From contig NZ_JAHTBI010000008.1 of NCBI RefSeq assembly GCF_019168305.1, positions 1 to 64,000 of the forward strand: a DNA stretch of 64,000 nt. The letters are read 5' to 3'. The notes beneath the pieces are model-generated. The model was not told the origin of the DNA, did not search any database, and worked only from the letters and a program-made list of their open reading frames with translations. Source of the DNA: Pseudomonas aegrilactucae (GTDB lineage: Bacteria; Pseudomonadota; Gammaproteobacteria; Pseudomonadales; Pseudomonadaceae). This document shows, piece after piece, positions 38,389-47,217 of this stretch. Position 1 is the first letter of the stretch, and every line of letters starts with the position of its first letter. A program made the translations under genes and the position numbers.

Positions 38389-38871
38389 TCAGCAGTCTGT
38401 AGACGCCAGGAAAATCTGCGTCATTCGCTCCAGCCCCACCTGATCCTGCTCACCAAAACGCGCAAGCTTCGGACTGTCCAGGTCCAGCACACCGATCAGC
38501 ACCCCGTCTTTGACCAATGGAATCACCAGCTCGCTGCTGGACGCACTGTCACAGGCAATGTGGCCGGGGAACGCATGCACGTCTTCGACCCGCTGGGTCT
38601 GGCGCGTGGCAGCGGCAGCCCCGCACACGCCAAGCCCGAACGCGATGCGCACGCACGCCACCTGCCCCTGGAACGGCCCAAGTACCAGCTCCTCGTTACG
38701 GTTGAGGTAGAAGCCTGCCCAGTTCAGGTCCTCGACCTGGCTGTAGAGGAACGCGGAAAATTGCGCGGCGTTGGCGATGAAGTCTCGCTCCCCAGCCAGC
38801 AGGGCCTCAAGTTGCGCCGCCAGCAGCTCATAGCCGGACTGGCCAGCGCCCGCCGCATTCAAATCGATCAT
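38389..38871 (-). CDS. msrC: free methionine-(R)-sulfoxide reductase (GAF domain)
   Basis: The 160-residue single GAF-domain protein has DLNWAGFYL near residue 48 and three cysteines in the positions used by fRMsr catalysis: Cys73 region (ACVRI), GVCGAAAA and HIACDSASSSELVIPL, followed by LIGVLDLDSP. It reduces free Met-(R)-O with thioredoxin. It overlaps the DUF815 ATPase gene by 4 bp and fits with the gpx and msrB genes nearby. Confidence 0.88.
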   Translation of the reverse strand: MIDLNAAGAGQSGYELLAAQLEALLAGERDFIANAAQFSAFLYSQVEDLNWAGFYLNRNEELVLGPFQGQVACVRIAFGLGVCGAAAATRQTQRVEDVHAFPGHIACDSASSSELVIPLVKDGVLIGVLDLDSPKLARFGEQDQVGLERMTQIFLASTDC

Positions 38872-39758
38872 GTCTGTTGCTCCAGCAGTTTCAGGCCCAC
38901 CCAGTAGCGGGCAAATTGATAGGCGCAGCGCCCGTTGCGATTGCCGCGGCCAGTGGCCCAGCGCACCGCGGACTTTTCCAGCTCTTCATCCCGCACCCAC
39001 TCCAGCCCCGACTTCTGCGCCAGCTGGGTGATCCAGTGCTCGACCACGTCGAGAAAGTGCTCCTGGGTAAAGGGATAGAACGAAAGCCACAGGCCGAAGC
39101 GGTCCGACAGGGCGATCTTGTCCTCCACCGCCTCGCTGGGGTGAAGCTCACCGTCGACCCGCTTCCAGTTTTCGTTGTCGCTCTCTTTTTCCGGCACCAG
39201 GTGCCGACGGTTCGAGGTGGCGTACAGCAGCACGTTGTCGGGTGCCTGCTCCAGAGAGCCGTCGAGCACGCTCTTGAGCACGCGATAGTCACCCTCGCCC
39301 GCCTCGAACGAAAGGTCATCGCAGAACAGCACGAAACGCTGAGGCAGCGCCTGCAACTGCTCGACCACCCGCGGCAGGTCGGCCAGGTGATCACGCTCGA
39401 TTTCGATAAGGCGCAGCCCCTGCCCGGCATGCTCAGCCAGCAACGCACGCACCAGCGACGACTTGCCGGTACCGCGCGAGCCCCACAGCAGGGCATGGTT
39501 GGCCGGCATGCCATCGATGAACTGACGGGTATTGCGGCCCAACTGATCGCGCTGTCGGTCTACGCCGATCAGGTCGCACAGGCGCATGTCCAGGCTGACC
39601 TCAAGCGGCAGCAGAAAGCCGCTGCGCCCTTCTCGCTGCCAACGGGCAGCCAGGCACTGGGTCCAGTCGATGCCTGGACGCAAGGCTGGCAACAGCGGGT
39701 CCAGGCGCGCCAACACGCTTTCGGCGCGCTCAAGAAAGGCATTCAAGCGAGAGTCCAC
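38868..39758 (-). CDS. DUF815 AAA-type ATP-binding protein
   Basis: The 296-residue protein begins MDSRLNAFLERAESVLARL from a GTG that has AGAGG eight bases upstream; an ATG eight codons earlier is possible. The P-loop GSRGTGKSSLVRALL is near residue 93, Walker B VLFCDDLSFE near 141, and sensor-like LLYATSNRRHL near 178. DUF815 ATPases are widespread and largely uncharacterised. It is co-translated with msrC and diverges from the sensor kinase gene. Confidence 0.85.
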   Translation of the reverse strand: MDSRLNAFLERAESVLARLDPLLPALRPGIDWTQCLAARWQREGRSGFLLPLEVSLDMRLCDLIGVDRQRDQLGRNTRQFIDGMPANHALLWGSRGTGKSSLVRALLAEHAGQGLRLIEIERDHLADLPRVVEQLQALPQRFVLFCDDLSFEAGEGDYRVLKSVLDGSLEQAPDNVLLYATSNRRHLVPEKESDNENWKRVDGELHPSEAVEDKIALSDRFGLWLSFYPFTQEHFLDVVEHWITQLAQKSGLEWVRDEELEKSAVRWATGRGNRNGRCAYQFARYWVGLKLLEQQT

Positions 39759-39877
39759 GGTAAATCCTCTGCACAGGCTCATGGGAAAAGACTGAATGTG
39801 CGACAGTACCTGCCAGCGGCCACGGTTGATCGGCTATGCTTGCGCAGCGCACGGAACGTGGAACTGGCTCGGCATAC

Positions 39878-42188
39878 ATGGATATCAAGTTCACCAATCG
39901 CCTGTCTTACAAGCAAGCCCGGCTGACTGTCCTGGTCGGCTTCATTCTGGGAACATTGCTCAGCCTCATCCAGATCGGTATCGATTATGCCAGCGAAGAC
40001 GCCTCCATCAACCGCGAGATGCAGGCGTTGCTGCAAATCAGCCACAACACCGCCTCGCGCATCGCCTACAACATCGACACGGAGCTGGCCACAGAGCTCA
40101 CCCTGGGCCTGCTCAAGTCGCCTGCCATCACCCGCGCGCGCCTGATCGACAACAACGATACCGTACTGTCCGACGTGCAGCGTCCGCGCCAGGAAAGCGC
40201 CTACCGGGTATTGAGCGACTTCCTGTTCGGCCAGAGCCGCCAGTTCCAGGACCGCCTTGTCTTCGACCACATGCCCGAGGACTACCTTGGCACGTTGCTC
40301 CTGGAGGTCGATACCTTCGCGTTTGGCGGACGCTTTCTCAAGCGTGCCGAAGTGACCCTGCTCAATGGCTTCATTCGCAGCCTGATCCTCACCGGGATTC
40401 TGCTGGCACTGTTCTATTTCATGCTGACCAAGCCGCTGGTACGCGTCATCAGCGCCCTGAGCAACAGCAACTCGCGCGCCCCCAACGAGAACAAGCTGGC
40501 GTTCCCCCCCCGGGCACGAACAAGACGAAATCGGCGTGCTGGTCAAGGTCGCCAACCAGCAGTTCGTCAGCATGGCCACCGAGATCCAGCAGCGACGCAA
40601 TGCCGAAAACCGCCTCACCGACTACCTCAACGAACTGGAAAACATCGTCTCGGCGCGCACCAATGAACTCAAATCCAGCAACATCCGCCTGAGCCAGTCC
40701 AACGAAGAGCTGGAACAGGCCAGGCGCCGTGCACTGGACATGGCCCAGGCGCGCGCAGCCTTCCTGGCCAACATGAGCCATGAGATACGCACGCCGCTGA
40801 ACGGCCTGCTGGGCATGATCGCGCTGTCACTGGACGGCCCGATGAACGCCGAACAGCGTCAGCAGCTGTCCATCGCCCATGACTCGGGCAAGGTACTGGT
40901 GGAACTGCTCAATGACATCCTCGACCTGTCCAAGTTCGATGCGGGCCAGCTGGAACTGGAGCGCATTCCCTTCGACCTCGGCGCGCTGGTGGAAGATACC
41001 GCCAACCTGCTTTCGCAGAATGCGGCGCCCAATGTAGAGCTGACGTGCCTGATCGACCCGCAGTTTCCCAGCAGCGTGCTCGGCGACCCGACCCGGGTTC
41101 GCCAGATCGTCAGCAACCTGCTGTCCAATGCCCTGAAATTCACCCGCTTCGGGCGCGTGGATGTGCGCCTGAGCACCTGCCAGGGAGGCGTGCGGGTGGA
41201 GGTCTGCGATACCGGCATCGGCATCCCGCAGGAAGCCCAGGCCAGGATCTTCCAACCGTTCACCCAGGCCGGTGCCGGGATTACTCGCCAGTATGGCGGT
41301 ACCGGTCTGGGCCTGGCCCTGACCCACAACCTGTGCGAGGCCATGCACGGGCGCCTGAGCATCAGTTCCGAAACCGGCTTCGGCAGCCAGTTCAGCGCCG
41401 AACTGCCCTTGCCCAGCCATACCCCTGCCATTGCGCCGCCGCCACTGCACGGTAAAGTCATCGCGATCAGCAACGCCAGCAGCGGCCTGGCCGAACTGCT
41501 GCAGACCCTGCTGCCACGCTGGGGCCTGGACTACGCCCGCCACGACAACCTTACCGACAGCCAGCCGGACCTGCTGATCACCGACGACCTGGACTGCCTG
41601 TTCGGCCTGCGCCCGGCGCTCAAGGCACCGATTCTGCTGGTGACCGCCTACGGCAACTTCCTGCCCGCCGAACAGTCCGCGCACCTCGCGCCCCTGCAAC
41701 AACAAGCCCGCCCGCTGGCGCGCAACGCCCTCTACCAGACGCTGCGCCGCACCCTGTACGGCGCAGATGAGGCCAGCCCGGCCACCCAGGCTGGCGCCCT
41801 GACCAGCGAACGACGCGCACGCATCCTGCTGGTGGAAGACAACCCGGTGAACCAGTTGGTGGCCAAGGGCATGCTGGGCAAGCTGGGGTGCGAAGTGATT
41901 GTGGCAGGCCATGGCGGCGAAGCCCTCGATCAGCTCGAGCAAGTGCCCTTCGACCTGGTACTGATGGACTGCAACATGCCGGTGATGGACGGTTACGAAG
42001 CCAGCCGCCGCATTCGCCAGAGCGGGCGCTGGCCCGACCTGCCGATCATCGCGCTGACCGCCAACGCCATGCCCGAAGAACGCGAGCGCTGCCGCGCCGC
42101 GGGCATGAACGACTACCTGGCCAAACCCTTTCGACGCGAAGAGCTGCTGGCGCTGATCGACCACTGGGTGCCACACACGACGGCATGA
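39878..42188 (+). pseudogene. sagS: SagS-type hybrid sensor histidine kinase, frameshifted at a C8 run
   Basis: Two overlapping frames together encode one protein. The first (from ATG 39878) has membrane helices near residues 15-35 and 167-185 flanking a periplasmic sensor, then leaves frame at the C run 40504-40511. Removing one C restores a 769-residue protein: KLAFPPGHEQDEIG, coiled coil, His301 in NMSHEIRTPLNG, N-box SNLLSNALKF, G boxes DTGIGIP and GGTGLGLAL, then a C-terminal receiver with VEDNP and phospho-Asp in LMDCNMPVMDG. P. aeruginosa SagS (PA2824) is about 786 residues, in the same gene neighbourhood. As written, the first frame stops at 40666 (262 residues), and a GTG at 40536 could restart a 550-residue sensorless kinase. 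Confidence 0.85.
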
Positions 42189-42191
42189 GCC

Positions 42192-42680
42192 CTAGCGCAG
42201 CAGCTTCTCGATGGCACCACTCAGCGCTTCGGGCTTGGTGCTCGGCGCATAGCGACTGACCGCACCGGTGCGCGGGTCGATCAGGAACTTGGTGAAGTTC
42301 CACTTGATCGCCTGGGAGCCGAACACACCGGGGGCGCGCTGCTTGAGCGCGACAAACAGCGGATGAGCCCCGCTGCCATTGACCTCGATTTTCTTGAACA
42401 ACGGAAAGCTCACGCCGAAGTTCAGCTCGCAGAACTGCGAGATAGCCAGTTCATCACCAGGCTCCTGCTTGCCAAACTGGTTGCAGGGAAAGCCCAGCAC
42501 CACCAGCCCACGCTCGCCATAGCGCTCCCACAATGACTCCAGGCCCTTGTACTGCGGGGTGAACCCGCACTGGCTGGCGGTATTGACCACCAGCACCGCC
42601 TTGGCCGGGTAATCGGCCAGGGTCTTCTGCTCACCGCGCAAGGTGGTGCAGGGAATGTTCAGAAAACGGGTATCGGCCAT
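42192..42680 (-). CDS. glutathione peroxidase family thiol peroxidase
   Basis: The 162-residue protein has the GPx motifs: catalytic Cys38 in NTASQCGFT, GFPCNQFGKQEPG near 69 with the tetrad Gln, and WNFTKFLID near 126. It is a cysteine, not selenocysteine, enzyme; a second Cys in GFPCNQF suggests thioredoxin-dependent turnover. It reduces hydrogen and lipid peroxides in the cytosol. It is 27 bp downstream of msrB on the same strand, and PA2826-PA2827 keep the same pair. Confidence 0.94.
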   Translation of the reverse strand: MADTRFLNIPCTTLRGEQKTLADYPAKAVLVVNTASQCGFTPQYKGLESLWERYGERGLVVLGFPCNQFGKQEPGDELAISQFCELNFGVSFPLFKKIEVNGSGAHPLFVALKQRAPGVFGSQAIKWNFTKFLIDPRTGAVSRYAPSTKPEALSGAIEKLLR

Positions 42681-42707
42681 GATCGCTATGCTCCGTTGAA
42701 GAGGACG

Positions 42708-43103
42708 TTACGCACGGGGTACCAGATCCAGGCACACCGAGTTGATGCAATAGCGCAGGCCAGTGGGCGGCGGACCGTCGGGAAACACATGCCCCAGGTG
42801 TGCATCGCACCTGGCACAGGTGACTTCGGTACGGATCATGCCGTGGGAGGTATCGCGAATCTCGATCATCGCGTTGCTGGCGATCGGCTCATAGAAGCTG
42901 GGCCAACCACAGCCGGAGTCGAACTTGGTACTCGAATCGAACAGCGGCTCGTTGCAGCAGATGCAATGATAGACGCCGTCGATGCGCGTGCTGTTGTACT
43001 TGCCGCTGAACGGGCGCTCGGTCCCTTTGAGGCGGCACACGCCGTACTGCTCGGGGTCGAGCATCGCACGCCATTCTTCAAGGGTTTTCTCGATCTTTTC
43101 CAT
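42708..43103 (-). CDS. msrB: peptide-methionine (R)-S-oxide reductase
   Basis: The 131-residue enzyme repairs Met-(R)-O in proteins. Zinc is held by two CxxC pairs (CICCNEP near 47 and CARCDAH near 96). The signature [10 protein letters not shown] is near 64 and the catalytic Cys is in [11 protein letters not shown] near 120. The start [11 protein letters not shown] is chosen over an upstream extension with no ribosome site. It is divergent from alaA and probably co-transcribed with the peroxidase gene. Confidence 0.96.
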   Translation of the reverse strand: MEKIEKTLEEWRAMLDPEQYGVCRLKGTERPFSGKYNSTRIDGVYHCICCNEPLFDSSTKFDSGCGWPSFYEPIASNAMIEIRDTSHGMIRTEVTCARCDAHLGHVFPDGPPPTGLRYCINSVCLDLVPRA

Positions 43104-43268
43104 CACCAGGCCTCGTTGGATTAAAAACCCCGCACTGCGTCTTTTACACAAGGCGGGTCGCACGTATTATTGCGCCTCATCAGACGTCAGTCTGGCACCC
43201 GCGTTACACGCATTTCAAACGTTTTCACAGCGCAATGCGCGGCGATCTTTTCTAATCGGGATCACATC

Positions 43269-44480
43269 ATGCAGGTCAGCAAATCGAACAAGCTCGCCAA
43301 TGTCTGCTACGACATTCGCGGCCCGGTGCTCAAGCACGCCAAACGCCTGGAGGAGGAAGGCCACCGCATCCTCAAGCTGAACATCGGCAACCCGGCGCCC
43401 TTTGGTTTCGAGGCCCCGGACGAGATCCTCCAGGATGTGATCCGCAACTTGCCGACCGCCCAGGGCTACAGCGACTCCAAAGGGCTGTTCAGCGCGCGCA
43501 AGGCGGTGATGCAGTATTACCAGCAAAAGCAGGTCGAAGGTGTCGGTATCGAAGACATCTACCTGGGCAACGGCGTTTCCGAGTTGATCGTGATGTCGAT
43601 GCAGGCACTGCTCAACAACGGCGACGAAGTGCTGATCCCGGCCCCGGACTATCCGCTGTGGACCGCAGCGGTGAGCCTGGCCGGCGGCAACCCGGTGCAC
43701 TACCTGTGCGATGAACAGGCCGACTGGTTCCCGGACCTGGCCGACATCAAGGCCAAGATCACCTCCAACACCAAGGCCATGGTGATCATCAACCCGAACA
43801 ACCCGACCGGCGCGGTGTACTCGCGCGAGCTGCTGCTGGGCATGCTGGAAATCGCCCGCCAGCACAACCTGGTGGTGTTCTCCGACGAGATCTACGACAA
43901 GATCCTGTACGACGACGCCGTGCACATCTGCACCGCCTCGCTGGCTCCGGACCTGCTCTGCCTGACCTTCAACGGCCTGTCCAAGTCCTACCGGGTAGCA
44001 GGCTTCCGTTCCGGCTGGCTGGCGCTGTCGGGGCCCAAGCAACATGCCCAGAGCTATATCGAGGGCATCGACATGCTGGCCAACATGCGCCTGTGCGCCA
44101 ACGTGCCGAGCCAGCACGCCATCCAGACCGCCCTTGGCGGCTACCAGAGCATCAACGACCTGGTGCTGCCGCAAGGCCGCCTGCTCGAGCAGCGCAACCG
44201 CACCTGGGAACTGCTCAACGACATTCCAGGGGTCAGTTGCGTCAAGCCGATGGGCGCGCTGTACGCGTTCCCGCGCATCGACCCGAAGGTCTGCCCGATT
44301 TTCAACGACGAGAAATTCGCCCTCGACCTGCTGCTTTCGGAAAAACTCCTTATCGTGCAAGGCACGGCGTTCAACTGGCCGTGGCCAGACCACTTCCGCG
44401 TGGTGACGCTGCCACGGGTGGACGACCTGGAGCAGGCGATCGGCCGTATCGGCAACTTCCTCAAGACCTACCAGCAGTAA
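43269..44480 (+). CDS. alaA: glutamate-pyruvate (alanine) aminotransferase AlaA
   Basis: The 403-residue PLP class I aminotransferase is highly similar along its length to E. coli AlaA/YfbQ (405 residues): KLANVCYDIRGPVLKHAKRL at residues 8-27, LNIGNPAPFGF near 41, NPNNPTGAVYS near 175, SDEIYDKILYDD near 205 and the PLP lysine in FNGLSKSYRVAGFR near 240. It makes alanine from pyruvate and glutamate. It starts at the ATG after the ATCACATC leader and ends at a GC-rich hairpin. Confidence 0.95.
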   Translation: MQVSKSNKLANVCYDIRGPVLKHAKRLEEEGHRILKLNIGNPAPFGFEAPDEILQDVIRNLPTAQGYSDSKGLFSARKAVMQYYQQKQVEGVGIEDIYLGNGVSELIVMSMQALLNNGDEVLIPAPDYPLWTAAVSLAGGNPVHYLCDEQADWFPDLADIKAKITSNTKAMVIINPNNPTGAVYSRELLLGMLEIARQHNLVVFSDEIYDKILYDDAVHICTASLAPDLLCLTFNGLSKSYRVAGFRSGWLALSGPKQHAQSYIEGIDMLANMRLCANVPSQHAIQTALGGYQSINDLVLPQGRLLEQRNRTWELLNDIPGVSCVKPMGALYAFPRIDPKVCPIFNDEKFALDLLLSEKLLIVQGTAFNWPWPDHFRVVTLPRVDDLEQAIGRIGNFLKTYQQ

Positions 44481-44492
44481 GCGCTGTACCTG

Positions 44493-44517
44493 CCTGCGCC
44501 AGCCCTGGCGCAGGTTT
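44493..44517 (+). terminator. terminator after alaA
   Basis: CCTGCGCCAG (44493-44502) pairs perfectly with CTGGCGCAGG (44505-44514) and is followed by TTT. It lies 13 bp past the alaA stop. Confidence 0.8.
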
Positions 44518-44619
44518 CACGCTCAGTCGTATCGCCCTGAAACCCCCACCCCACGGGCCGTCGCCCCCTGCCGCCAGCCTGTCCCGCCAGCAAGTACACA
44601 GTTTGAAATAGTCGCTCGG

Positions 44620-44648
44620 TTGAATAGACAGGGCGCGCACCTTATATA
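44620..44648 (+). promoter_or_regulatory. predicted htpX promoter
   Basis: TTGAAT (44620-44625) and TATATA (44643-44648) are 17 bp apart, 46 bp before the htpX ATG. A CCCCGCAT directly after the -10 recalls the sigma-32 -10 element, but no matching CTTGAA at the right distance was found, so heat-shock control is not established. Confidence 0.55.
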
Positions 44649-44693
44649 CCCCGCATACGCATGATTTCTATCCGTCAGGAGAACGTAACAACC

Positions 44694-45581
44694 ATGATGC
44701 GCATTTTGCTGTTTGTAGCCACCAACCTTGCGGTCGTGCTGATTGCCAGCATCACCCTGAGCCTGTTCGGCTTTAACGGGTTCATGGCGGCAAACGGGGT
44801 TGACCTCAAGCTCGACCAGCTGCTGATTTTCTGCGCCGTGTTCGGCTTTGCCGGTTCGCTGATCTCGCTGTTCATCTCCAAGTGGATGGCGAAGATGAGT
44901 ACGGGTACCCAGATCATCAGCCAGCCGCGCACCCGCCATGAGCAATGGCTGCTGCAGACCGTCGAGGAGCTGTCCCGCGAGGCGGGCATCAAGATGCCCG
45001 AAGTGGGTATCTTCCCGGCCTACGAGGCCAATGCCTTTGCCACCGGCTGGAACCGCAACGATGCACTGGTCGCCGTCAGCCAGGGCCTGCTCGAGCGCTT
45101 CTCGCCCGACGAGGTACGCGCCGTACTGGCCCACGAGATCGGCCACGTCGCCAACGGCGACATGGTCACCTTGGCGCTGGTACAGGGCGTGGTCAACACC
45201 TTCGTGATGTTCTTTGCCCGCATCATCGGCAACTTCGTCGACAAGGTGATCTTCAAGAACGAAGGCGGCCAGGGTATTGCCTACTACATTGCAACCATCG
45301 TGGCCGAACTGGTACTGGGCATTCTGGCCAGCATCATCGTCATGTGGTTCTCGCGCAAACGCGAGTTCCGCGCCGACGAAGCCGGTGCCCGCCTGGCCGG
45401 CACCAACGCGATGATTGGCGCCCTGCAGCGCCTGCGCTCGGAGCAAGGCGTGCCGGTGCACATGCCCGATACCCTGAACGCGTTCGGCATCAATGGCGGC
45501 CTGAAGCAGGGCCTGGCAGGCCTGCTGATGAGCCACCCGCCACTGGAGGAGCGTATCGAAGCACTGCGCCGTCGCGGCTAA
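44694..45581 (+). CDS. htpX: membrane zinc metalloprotease HtpX
   Basis: The 295-residue M48 protease has four hydrophobic segments (about 4-26, 40-60, 160-180 and 195-215), zinc motif HEIGH at residues 147-151 and a third ligand in [12 protein letters not shown] near 224. HtpX degrades misfolded inner-membrane proteins alongside FtsH. The ATG-ATG start follows CAGGAGAACG. It is monocistronic and convergent with tpm. Confidence 0.95.
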   Translation: MMRILLFVATNLAVVLIASITLSLFGFNGFMAANGVDLKLDQLLIFCAVFGFAGSLISLFISKWMAKMSTGTQIISQPRTRHEQWLLQTVEELSREAGIKMPEVGIFPAYEANAFATGWNRNDALVAVSQGLLERFSPDEVRAVLAHEIGHVANGDMVTLALVQGVVNTFVMFFARIIGNFVDKVIFKNEGGQGIAYYIATIVAELVLGILASIIVMWFSRKREFRADEAGARLAGTNAMIGALQRLRSEQGVPVHMPDTLNAFGINGGLKQGLAGLLMSHPPLEERIEALRRRG

Positions 45582-45596
45582 GCCAGCAATACCGGA

Positions 45597-45620
45597 AAGG
45601 GCGGCCCTCGGGTCGCCCTT
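45597..45620. terminator. terminator between htpX and tpm
   Basis: AAGGGCG (45597-45603) pairs with CGCCCTT (45614-45620); inner GCCC/GGGT bases add to the stem. It sits between convergent genes and can serve both. Confidence 0.7.
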
Positions 45621-45626
45621 CTGCAT

Positions 45627-46280
45627 TCAACGCTGCACGCGGTACACCCGCTCCAACAGACGCGCGGCACCGGCCTGGAGGAACTTGGGGCTTTGCGCCA
45701 GCACGTCGTCAGCCGCCTCCATGTGCACTCGCCATGACTCGCCCCACAACCGCTGCACCTCAACATCCAGCACCGCGAACGGTGGCCCGGGAATCACGTC
45801 CTGATCGTAATCCAGCGTGATCAACAGGCCGGCGCACGATGACGCAAGCAATCCCTGCAGATGCACCACATAACGCTCACGCATGGCCGATGGCAAGGCA
45901 ATACTCGCTGCACGGTCGTAGAAACCGACGCAATCAGCCGTGTCAGCCGGAGTCAGCTCGAAAAAGTCCCCGCACCACAGCTCGACGCCTTCACTGCGGT
46001 AGACCTTGAACGCCCCGCGCTGCGAAACCTGCGGCACCTGCCCATGCTCACTGAAGAAATCCTCCACGGCGCGCTCGGACAACTCGACCCCCAGCACGCG
46101 GTAGCCCTGCCCGGCCAGCCAGGCCAGATCCCGACTCTTGCCACACAGGGGCACCAACACCCGCGTGCCAGCGGCAAGGCCCAGCACAGGCCAGTACTGC
46201 TGCAGATAAGGGTTGACGTGCTGCTGGTGAAAACCGATCAGGTTCTGCTCCCAACGCTTGTGCCAGAAATCGGGCTGCAT
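45627..46280 (-). CDS. tpm: thiopurine S-methyltransferase
   Basis: The 217-residue SAM-dependent methyltransferase begins MQPDFWHKRWEQNLIGFHQ, with VLVPLCGKSRDLAWLAGQGY near 41 and VLGVELSERAVEDFF near 63. Bacterial TPMT homologues methylate selenium and tellurium compounds and confer tellurite resistance in pseudomonads. The length matches the P. syringae enzyme. It is divergent from the dioxygenase gene. Confidence 0.94.
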   Translation of the reverse strand: MQPDFWHKRWEQNLIGFHQQHVNPYLQQYWPVLGLAAGTRVLVPLCGKSRDLAWLAGQGYRVLGVELSERAVEDFFSEHGQVPQVSQRGAFKVYRSEGVELWCGDFFELTPADTADCVGFYDRAASIALPSAMRERYVVHLQGLLASSCAGLLITLDYDQDVIPGPPFAVLDVEVQRLWGESWRVHMEAADDVLAQSPKFLQAGAARLLERVYRVQR

Positions 46281-46324
46281 GCTTTACCTCGATAAATTCG
46301 ATCAAATACCGCAAGAACTTATAT

Positions 46325-46338
46325 TAGATTTAGATCAA
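46325..46338. promoter_or_regulatory. possible Anr/Fnr-type box
   Basis: TAGAT-N4-ATCAA differs at one base from the TTGAT-N4-ATCAA consensus. It lies in the 104-bp gap between divergent tpm and the dioxygenase gene, about 47 bp before the latter's ATG. A single match by eye; weak evidence. Confidence 0.3.
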
Positions 46339-46384
46339 TGATGTACCTGAAGATAACAGCATCTTAACCCTCAGGACCCTTGCC

Positions 46385-47152
46385 ATGCTGCCCAGCCTGT
46401 TTATATCCCACGGTTCGCCAATGCTCGCCCTCGAGCCGGGCGCCAGCGGCCCGGCCCTGGCCAGGCTGGCGGAGCAATTGCCGCGCCCCAAGGCCATCGT
46501 GGTGGTGTCGGCGCACTGGGAGAGCCAGGACTTGCGCATCGCCAGCCACCCGCAACCGCAAACCTGGCATGACTTCGGCGGCTTCCCGCCCGCCCTGTTT
46601 GCCGTGCAGTACCCTGCCCCCGGCGAGCCCACCCTGGCTGCGCACCTGGCCGATCGGCTCAACGAAGCAGGGTTGCCAGCGCAGCTCGACGCGCGGCGCC
46701 CATTCGATCATGGCGCCTGGGTTCCCCTGTCATTGATGTACCCGGCCGCCGACATCCCGGTGGTGCAGGTGTCGCTACCCAGCCAGCGCGGCCCTGCGTT
46801 TCAGGAACAGGTGGGCAAGGCGCTGGCGGCATTGCGCGAAGAGGATGTGCTGTTGATCGGCTCGGGCAGCATCACCCATAACCTGCGCGAACTTGACTGG
46901 CAGGCCGGGCCTGAAAGCGTGGAGCCTTGGGCACTGGCGTTTCGCGACTGGATGACCGAGAAATTGAGTGCCGACGACACCGCTGCCTTGCACGGCTATC
47001 GCCACCAGGCGCCGTTTGCAGTGCGCAACCATCCGAGTGATGAGCATTTGCTGCCACTGTATTTTGCGCGCGGGGCGGGCGGGCAATTCGCAATTGCACA
47101 CCAGGGGTTCACTCTGGGGGCGCTGGGGATGGATATCTACCGCTTCGATTGA
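46385..47152 (+). CDS. DODA-type extradiol aromatic ring-opening dioxygenase
   Basis: The 255-residue LigB-family protein begins MLPSLFISHGSPMLALEPG, supplying the first metal-site His, and has VVVSAHWESQ near 37, DHGAWVPLSLMYP near 111 and LLIGSGSITHNLREL near 157. E. coli YgiD is a zinc-dependent DOPA 4,5-dioxygenase of this type. The physiological substrate is unclear. It ends just before a bidirectional terminator. Confidence 0.9.
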   Translation: MLPSLFISHGSPMLALEPGASGPALARLAEQLPRPKAIVVVSAHWESQDLRIASHPQPQTWHDFGGFPPALFAVQYPAPGEPTLAAHLADRLNEAGLPAQLDARRPFDHGAWVPLSLMYPAADIPVVQVSLPSQRGPAFQEQVGKALAALREEDVLLIGSGSITHNLRELDWQAGPESVEPWALAFRDWMTEKLSADDTAALHGYRHQAPFAVRNHPSDEHLLPLYFARGAGGQFAIAHQGFTLGALGMDIYRFD

Positions 47153-47174
47153 GCGCCCCTTCGCCCAGGCAAAA

Positions 47175-47202
47175 AAAATCCCCGAACCAGTCGGGGATTT
47201 TT
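47175..47202. terminator. bidirectional terminator
   Basis: AAATCCCCGA pairs with TCGGGGATTT across an ACCAG loop, with A and T runs on the outside. It separates the convergent dioxygenase and deaD genes. Confidence 0.9.
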
Positions 47203-47217
47203 CATTTCACTCGAAGA

